Source of the DNA: Anthoceros angustus
Lineage: Eukaryota; Streptophyta; Anthocerotopsida; Anthocerotales; Anthocerotaceae
Assembly (NCBI GenBank): GCA_010909165.1
Contig: MU008165.1
Location: forward strand, 248,001 to 312,000
DNA length: 64,000 nucleotides
Reading direction: 5' to 3'
The notes under the pieces were generated by a model. That model saw only the letters and a list, made by a program, of their open reading frames with translations. It searched no databases and had not been told where the DNA came from. This document shows positions 57,301-64,000 of this stretch, one piece after another. Position 1 is the first letter of the stretch, and the number at the start of each line of letters is the position of its first letter. The translations under genes were made by a program, and so were the position numbers.

Positions 57301-57762
57301 GACGACCGTGTCCGCGCATGTGGTCCCCTCTCACTGCTTGCTCACCACCAGCCGTGCAATACGCTTATAGCCATTGCCACCGCCGCGTACTACGGACGCC
57401 CTCCGCGCGGCCGGTTTAACGCCATCTTCACCGCTGGTGTGTCACGGTTGAAGTCGGGTTAGGTTAGGATGCCCGCCCAAATCCTCAAGTCCACGTCCCA
57501 CACCATCTTTATAACCGCAAGTAGAAAGTCTGAGCAGGGCCATGACAAAAGAATTGCAACGATCAACCATCCAAACAGCATTTCAAACTACGAGCAGCCG
57601 ATTTTGCACGCCATAGCAGACACCCAGTTTTGGGACTCGACGGATTGCAAGTGAGGGGCCTGCTGCATGTTGATTGGCCGGAGGACTTGATTCACTGTAT
57701 TCTTCGGACTTGAAGAAAGAAATATATGCGGTTTTAGGAGGTGGCTTCCGGCGACGCGGACG

Positions 57763-59372
57763 GTGACGCGGGCTGGTACAATGGAGTGGCAGTATCGCCC
57801 ACCACCGCCCGCCATCTTCGTCGATGTCATCAAGATATGGCGCCAGAGTGAACGCGACCCCGCGGACTCGCGCCATCGAGGCCGGTTTGAACTCAAGGTC
57901 GGCCTTGTTTGTAGACCTCCCATACCGCGCGGTTTGCCGAAATGGGCACCAAAGGACGTTATGCACGAGAAAACAACGCCAAGCCATTTGGCATACGCTG
58001 ACAGAGACCGAGATGACATAGCCTCATGGATGGACATGGAAGCGAGTGGAGGGAAAGGGTGGTTATGGCTCAGAGAGAGGATGGCCATTCGGCCGCATAT
58101 GTCCCGGGTCGAGAGGAATCAAACGGTTATTATGAAATGAAACGATAAAGTCCAACGGGTACGGATCTAACATAGCGCGAAAATCGCGAGCGCAAGGTTA
58201 GAGTCAAGTGCCATGACCGGCACATAATGATGGAAGTAGTCTTCCCTATTGTCCTCCGAGGGTATAGACCCCGATGTGTACAAGGCGGTGGTCAAGTTAG
58301 GGTCAGATGTGGATTTGCCAATGACAATACCGCCATGAAATCCAAGCAATGAAAGAGGAGGCAGCGAGGGTGATGTGCGATCCGGAAAAGCAATTCCTCC
58401 AAAATGTTTGATATATCGACTCACCGATAATCCATCTAGTGGACGAGGTAGCGGTTTTGACCGTGCACACGAGGTGGATGTACCGTCGAAAGATACCTTG
58501 GGACGAGGAAGCGATCCGGTGGCGAGGCCGGAGGCGATAGCGGGGTACTTGAAGGAGGAGAGCATGCACTATGGGATGGCATTTTGCGGCGTTATTATGG
58601 TCACGTTGGAGGGCTATGGAGTGCGAGCGAGCGAGACGGAGAGAAGGTGCTCGGTCTTTGGGAGGTCAGACAAATTGGATGCCGTGGAGGCACCAGCGCA
58701 TATGTGTTGTACCACATGGAGGTGATGCACCGCTTTCTAGATATGTACGAGGAAGAGGTCGGGAGGTATGGTTCACGTGGAGACCGGCGAACTTTCAAGG
58801 TCTGCATGCGGAAGGGCTGCCAACGCATGGGAGAATCACGGCCATATGATGAAGTGCGCGCTATCATGGACGGTCCACGAATGGAGGCGAGCTTATCGGC
58901 ATATGTGGAACAAAGGCAGCCACCTTAGAACGATAGAGGCAGATAGACGGCGCCGGAGCACTAAGGACAGTGCGGTGCTCGCAAAATTTATAATGAGCGG
59001 GACAGGGGCAGATGAAGGTTGTGAAGGAGAGCGAGTGTTTTATGGTCACATACAGGAAATTTTGCGCGTGCACTTCTGGGAGGAGTACAAGCCTGTTATG
59101 CGTTGAAGGTTCGTTGGTACGAGTGTGAGCCGAGTGGACCCAGGCCATCATTGCGGACATCGTACACTGGATTCGACCTGGTGAACATGGAGAGACTTTG
59201 CACATACAGGGTGCGCTCCATCGATGGCCCATTTGTGTGGCCCTCACAGGTAACCCAATGCATGCTACATCCAGAGACGATGGATGAAAACATCGGGTGG
59301 CGTTCCCGCACCGACGGGATGGAGGGTAGGAACCCATGGATTGAGGCGATAGGAATGATCGAATTGGGGTAG
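57763..59372 (+). pseudogene. CACTA transposase-region protein with DUF4216-like end, frames broken
   Basis: The plus-strand pieces in order are SERDPADSRHRGRFELKVGL (about 57,850), YVLYHMEVMHRFLDMYEEEV (about 58,700), then KVCMRKGCQRMGESRPYDEV and GPRMEASLSAYVEQ. SHLRTIEADRRRRSTKDSAV and VFYGHIQEILRVHFWEEYKP follow (about 59,037). The last piece has RWYECEPSGPRPSLRTSYTG, FDLVNMERLCTYRVRSIDGP and FVWPSQVTQCMLHPETMD (59,103-59,285). The last part has the layout of DUF4216 and the part before it that of DUF4218, two domains common in plant CACTA transposons. The match is by eye only. About four frame changes separate the pieces. The upstream tnp2 core is not recognised. Confidence 0.5.
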
Positions 59373-59399
59373 AGATGATGACGCAAGTGACGGGTTTGC

Positions 59400-62300
59400 C
59401 GACCTCCATAATATGGCGGGCTTGCGGGCATATTAATCCTCCATATATGAAACGAATAAACGCGTCAAAGACAATAACACTAAATGCCTCGAATGCACAT
59501 TGGTGACACTGCACTGGTGGTAGGTCAAAGTCAATGAACAAGGGATATGAGTGCGAAGCGGCGTCCGGGCCATGTTTCGCAATTGCCTCAAGGACGCCAA
59601 GGATGGCTCATATGTTTCAAATCTAAGGCCACGTGGGACAGAGTGCACGATACCGCCATGAGGGACGAAGGAAGGAAAAGGTTGCCTACAGAGGGAGCCA
59701 AAAATTGGGAAGGAAGGCTGAACGCATGCATGTAAAATGGCGTGAGACGGATAGAGGTGGCCAAGGATGTCGACCGATGCGGCCACGAACCTACCACAAT
59801 CGGGAGGGCGTACGACGGCGCGACAGAGACCGAGGAAGGTGGAGGGATGAGGAGGGTAGGTCGTCTTGCCTATCCTCCTCATCCGCCCCATCCACCTTCC
59901 GGCTCAATCGGCGAGCACGGTGGGAGGAGGCTGCCGCCGCGCAAAGGAGGCAACAAAGCGTGAAGGAGGGAAGCGATGCGGGCATGTAGGTTCAGTTCGA
60001 TGACGCCGAAACTTGGCACCTTCCATCCCCGACGACGACGACTGAAGCAATGCAGCTGCGCAGGACATGGACCAAGAAAGCGAAATGTCGGACTGTTAGT
60101 GTGTTGTGGCACACGGATGATATCGTGACGCCACGCAACACATTGTACGGTGTCCGATATATAGACCAGATCCGGGATGAACGCTCATTTCCATGTGCAT
60201 TGTGTGAATGCGTTGGATGTGCGAAGGCGATGGATGGCAAGTAGGGGGAATGGGAACTATCAAGGGAAGAGGAGAACAACCCGTCACGCCCGATCATGGA
60301 GGGAGTTGGATGTAAGAGAGGAGGACGAAATGCGGGAATGCGAGAAGGTAAGCACAGTGCAACGACGGTCGGAGGGAGGGAGGACAGCAGAAGGACCGAC
60401 GGGTGCAGAGGCCCTAGAAAGGGAATGGCGGGCGGAATTTGTTGCGGTGGAGGTGTCATATCAACCGCCAAGGCGGAAGGACAGGCACAATAGATGTGAA
60501 TGCCCTCGTAAATGGTGTTGATAACGAGGCCTTGGTGAATGCTTTGCTGCACAAGCATGGAGTGAAATGGCTGAGGCATGATGTGAGTTGTGAAAGGCGG
60601 CAGGCACACCGTTGTTCGTGGGCTAAGCGAAGGAGACACGAAGAAATCTGGAGCTAGTCGGGACAAAGGTTGTGAACAGGGTACGACAAGGTGGAGGGAC
60701 GTTCCAAAAAGCGAGAAGGCCCGGTTAATCAAGTGTGTGGCGGAAGCCTTCCCAGTTAGTCTTTGAAGTCGTGCATAAGTAGACATTTCTCTCAAATGAC
60801 GCGGACGCGCAATGCCAGATGTGTGGATGCTGCGAAGGCCGTTCTTGGAAGAGAGGGAAAAGGGGAACTACCTCGAATAGGAAACCTTCCATGGTGGGCG
60901 ATGAAGAGTGGGAAGATGCCTTAGCATGGGCACGACACGAGCTGAAAAGGAACGGCCGCTTTCACCATCCAAGCACGAAATAGCAGCGAAGGAGAGACTA
61001 GCGAAATGGCGGTATGGGTCCAAACCCGTGGGGAAAGGGAGGTCAGGGTGTTGCGGTTTCACAAGCGGTATGGCACGTATCCCGCAGATGACGAGGCAGT
61101 ATGGCATGCTAGAAGGAACGACAAACATGGAAGCGCTGGGCCCGCGAAGGCGATTCGGTGCGGAGTTCCTCGACGTGTGAGGGAGGCAAAGTATGGACGA
61201 ACCCACGAGATGCGTGAGATTGCCGGATAACGCGGAAAGGATCGCTGGTCAATGATATAGAGTTGGAGAAGGATCCCGATCTCGTGGCCTTCCAAGGAGG
61301 AGGATAGTGGAATGGGTCAATCCTTCCGGACAAGGGGCGCTAGATGTGAGGCGGAAGCCATTCGAAGTGGGGAGCCACAAGCATGTGGTGGAGAAAACGC
61401 GCACAAATGTGCGGGAAGGAAGGACGAATGGCGGTGGGGACAAGGCGTATGGAACCCGACATGGAGAGGGACGCCACGAGGTGAACGCGATCAACCATGG
61501 GAGGACAGACATCAAGGCAGTGTGGTAGGCCATGGAGCACCAAATGATGTAACAAAACAAAACAGGGTGCGACGAGAAGGAAACGCTTACGGTGGGGCAA
61601 ACGATGACAAGCGGGCAGCCGTGGGCATGACCGACATCGCCGACTATGGCGAGGCGATGAGGTGGTGGTCAGCGACACCACGAACGGCCGTGGTTGTGGC
61701 GTAACATAGCGATGGTCATGATCGTGGGGGCATGGTGGGGCATGGTGACTCGGGAAACGGGGCAACGAAGAACATGGTAGGGAGAGGGGCGTCACGAGGT
61801 GAGCGATCAACCATGGGAGGACAGGACATCAAGGCGGTGGTAGGCCATGGAGCACCAAATGATGAACAAAACAGTGCGGCCGGCGAGAAGGAAACGCTTA
61901 CACGGTGGGGCAAACTCGTGACGGTGTCAGGGCAGCGAGGGCAAGCGGCATGGCCGACTATGGCGAGGCGATGAGGTGGTGGTCAGCGACACCACGAGCG
62001 TGGTTGTGGCGAACATAGCGATGGTCATGATCGTGGGGGCATGGTGGGGCATGGTGACTCGGGGGCAGGGCAACGAAGAACATGGTAGGGAGAGGCGTCG
62101 GTATAAGTGAGTTGTACATGGGGCCGGTACACATCCGTGGAATGGCGATGCAGGACATCAAGGCCGGTAGTGGCGCAACAGATGGGCGGGATGGACAATG
62201 GAGGCGAGGGGGGGACCGTGGGGTGACGACATGTGCGCAATGGTGCCAAAAACGCTTTCTCGGCGGGCGGGGAATGGAGGCGCGAGATGTAAATGAGACA

Positions 62301-62900
62301 TCATCACGGGATCCAGCAGCCTCCAATGGAGATCGACGCGGCCACGACATGGTGACGATGAGGAAGAGCAGGAGGTGGCGGAAGAGGATGGAGATGTGAA
62401 CGCGCCTGCGAACTTTGTACACATACCGCCGAGCCGATGCCGAGAGCATGGACCGCATGGGCTCCAAAAGGTGACGCAACCTATGGAGGATGGAGGAGGC
62501 CTAAGAGGAAAGGAAGGGAATGCCCAAGGCGATGGGGAAGGAAGAGTTATCCCGAGGGTCAGTGGCAGCCCAAGGAACGGTGACAAGCACGCAATCGAGG
62601 CGAAGTGGGCGGAAACAAAACAAAGAGAAGGCCGAGAAGGTAAGCACGCAAATTGCAACCGCACTCGCCACCGCTTGTGCTTACAGCCAAGGGCCATGGG
62701 AATGGCATGTGGTCATATGTTCTTGCAAAATTGTGAAACAGGTGGAATCGCGAGTCAGACGGAAGGAAAAACCAGCACGCTTGAGGAAGGGAAGGGCAAA
62801 ATCAGAACCGTGTGGAGGTGCAGTTCCATACGACGAGGAGTAGGCCTTCACTGAAACGAGAACGGGCGGGGCAACAGAGAATGCCAACCACAACCCCAAA
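59400..62900 (+). other. GC-rich interior of the CACTA element with unidentified plus-strand frames
   Basis: Plus-strand frames of moderate length look weakly protein-like. One at 60,177-60,521 contains EREWRAEFVAVEVSYQPPRR. One at 61,006-61,230 contains REVRVLRFHKRYGTYPADDE. One at 62,520-62,843 contains TQIATALATACAYSQGPWEW. All are basic and broken, and none belongs to a family I know. The opposite-strand frames are shadows. Confidence 0.3.
61470..62165. repeat. Tandem repeat of about 310 bp
   Basis: TCAACCATGGGAGGACAG at 61,491 and 61,807, and GATGGTCATGATCGTGGGGG at 61,711 and 62,020, define a period of 309-316 bp, about 2.2 copies. Differences between copies are clustered short indels at GC-rich words. 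Confidence 0.9.
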
Positions 62901-63479
62901 TTCACCCCTCCCGCGCGAGGAGGGAGCACGGTAGGTCGCGGATGGAGATTGCGGTTCATTCCTCGCCGACGAGAGCACGGACACCGGATGCGGATGCCGT
63001 AGATTCATCCCGCTACGAGGAGGACGCCAATTTTGGATGTGGATGCGGCAAAGAACCGGCATGTTATCTGTAGGGTGCGAAACTACGCCTTCGTTGTTCT
63101 TGTGGTATAAGGGTTTCCAAAACAAGTACCCTATACGGGACGCCCACAAGGGCAAAATACGAGTGACGTGAAAGGCACCGCAGTAATAGGGTGGAAACAA
63201 AGCGTAAAATTTGCAGGTGCACCGTATTGCAAAACGGAGTGCACAACACGGATACCACTTGTAATGTACATAATTTGAAAAGGCATCGATATGTATTTGA
63301 GTAATGACATCGGGCAATACGTGCACGGAAGCCAAGGCATATTATATACTTATAGTCCGTACACGATAACAATAAAGGCGGGGAAAACAAAGGAATGAAA
63401 GCAATAATGGCAAACCCACATGGGAAGGAGGTTCGTACCAAGCCTCGCAAAATCAGAATAAAAGAAGGTGTAACACTTT

Positions 63480-63704
63480 GGTTGTTGCAAATATGTTGAA
63501 ATTTTGAAAGGGCCAAATACCGCCTCTCACTACATCGCAACAAAATTGCAACAAGATCAGAATGCTGATTGTAACAAGATGGAGGGTTGGTTACCAAGCT
63601 CGACTGTAATAAGGCCAAATAAGTGTAACAAGACCCCAAGATTTTAACATAATTGCAACAAGGGGGGGTTCGAATCTTAACAAAAAGTGTAACATAGGCG
63701 GCCT
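63480..63704 (-). promoter_or_regulatory. Right subterminal repeats of the CACTA element
   Basis: Short words GCAACAAGAT, TGTAACAAGA, TTGCAACAAG and GTGTAACA recur in the last 220 bp before the terminal inverted repeat. Subterminal repeats of this kind bind the accessory transposon protein in known CACTA elements. The role here is inferred. Confidence 0.6.
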
Positions 63705-63716
63705 TTTCTAGTAGGG
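63688..63716 (-). repeat. Right terminal inverted repeat of the CACTA element
   Basis: Partner of 53,166-53,194. The element ends TTTCTAGTAGGG and is followed by the target duplication ATG. Confidence 0.92.
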
Positions 63717-64000
63717 ATGCGAGACCACTTTCACCACCCACAAGCCAACTCCACAACAACATGCGTAAGGTCTTGTTAATTAAGGTTGGAAGAGTCGTTT
63801 CCAAACCACTCTCTCCGGATTCCCTCCTTTCATAATGCGAGCCTAGTTTTACTATCCACAAACAAGACAAACTTCTCTCCACTCTCTCGGGACTTCCCTC
63901 TTTCACAATGCGAGCCTAGTTTTACTATGCACTAGCCAGCTCTGGACACAACAACATGAGTTAGTTCATGTCGATTAAGCTTGGAAGAGTCTTCCACACA
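63717..64000. repeat. Continuation of the GGAAGAGTCTTCC repeat family to the window end
   Basis: After the CACTA element the host repeat resumes: ATGCGAGACCACTTTCACCA, then CAACAACATGCGTAAGGTCT and GGTTGGAAGAGTC. A second unit ends GGAAGAGTCTTCC at about 63,986-63,998. It matches 52,880-53,162. The array probably runs past the window. Confidence 0.9.

Larger units (their letters stand above)
53166..63716. mobile_element. CACTA-type DNA transposon, 10.55 kb
   Basis: Both ends start CCCTACTAGAAA, at 53,166-53,177 and inverted at 63,705-63,716. The terminal inverted repeats extend to 29 bp with two mismatches, through GGCC and CCTATGTTACA. A 3-bp target duplication ATG lies at 53,163-53,165 and 63,717-63,719. 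Removing the element restores CACAATGCGAG, which matches the surrounding repeat family. CTACTAGAAA ends and a 3-bp duplication fit the CACTA (En/Spm) superfamily. Repeated TGTTACA and TTGCAAC words near both ends fit subterminal binding sites. Inside are a broken plus-strand gene with a DUF4216-like part and an unidentified minus-strand gene. Confidence 0.9.

Noticed and set aside
56108-57370. 420-codon plus-strand frame in the GC-rich array
   Set aside because: The repeated 528-bp unit is a multiple of three and GC-rich, so several frames stay open. The Pro/His/Arg-rich product looks non-biological, and the minus strand reads more like protein.
62802-63906. Long minus-strand frames near the right CACTA end
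   Set aside because: They run across the terminal repeat into host DNA and show no motifs, so they are chance frames.

Overview
The window is nuclear DNA of a land plant. Genes carry GT-AG introns, there is a full U11-48K minor-spliceosome gene, two secreted PR-1 (CAP) genes, an organelle-type PPR-DYW editing factor, a copia retrotransposon primed by initiator tRNA-Met, LINE fragments and a CACTA transposon. The PPR protein has a KPAVA box and ends in GRP instead of DYW. These are marks of the DYW:KP class known from hornworts, lycophytes and ferns, the lineages that do U-to-C organelle RNA editing. A fern or lycophyte is therefore the most likely source. This is inference.

Layout. 1-5.3 kb: U11-48K on the minus strand, four coding exons, with five in-frame 84-bp repeats in its last exon. 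7.26-12.29 kb: a 5.0-kb copia element (minus strand) with 214-bp LTRs, 5-bp target duplication and broken pol frames. 13.7-23.8 kb: a large inverted duplication carrying one intact PR-1-like gene per arm (14.6-15.4 kb minus; 21.8-23.0 kb plus). The left promoter was later hit by a 5'-truncated LINE, and a third promoter-only copy lies at 23.9-24.4 kb. 24.65-27.04 kb: the PPR gene (minus), with a short ORF carrying an OSB-type PDF motif just upstream of it at 27.2-27.6 kb.

28.4 kb to the end is repeat territory. A roughly 650-bp satellite-like unit, marked by the palindrome GGAAGAGTCTTCC, occurs at 28.4-29.5, 50.8-53.2 and 63.7-64.0 kb. It appears split by two large insertions. The right one is a well supported CACTA-type element (53,166-63,716; 29-bp TIRs, ATG target duplication). 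The left one (about 30.4-50.7 kb, ends tentative) holds a transposase-like gene with DFSQNY, SDD and GHGKG motifs, unidentified ORFs and strongly amplified tandem copies with CCTCCCACACCGCC-type expansions.

Tandem copies in 42-53 kb and 61-62 kb differ mostly by short indels and rarely by substitutions. A young copia element has about six frameshifts. Many breaks in the repeat half may therefore be residual consensus errors, not true decay. The single-copy genes (U11-48K, both PR-1) read cleanly.
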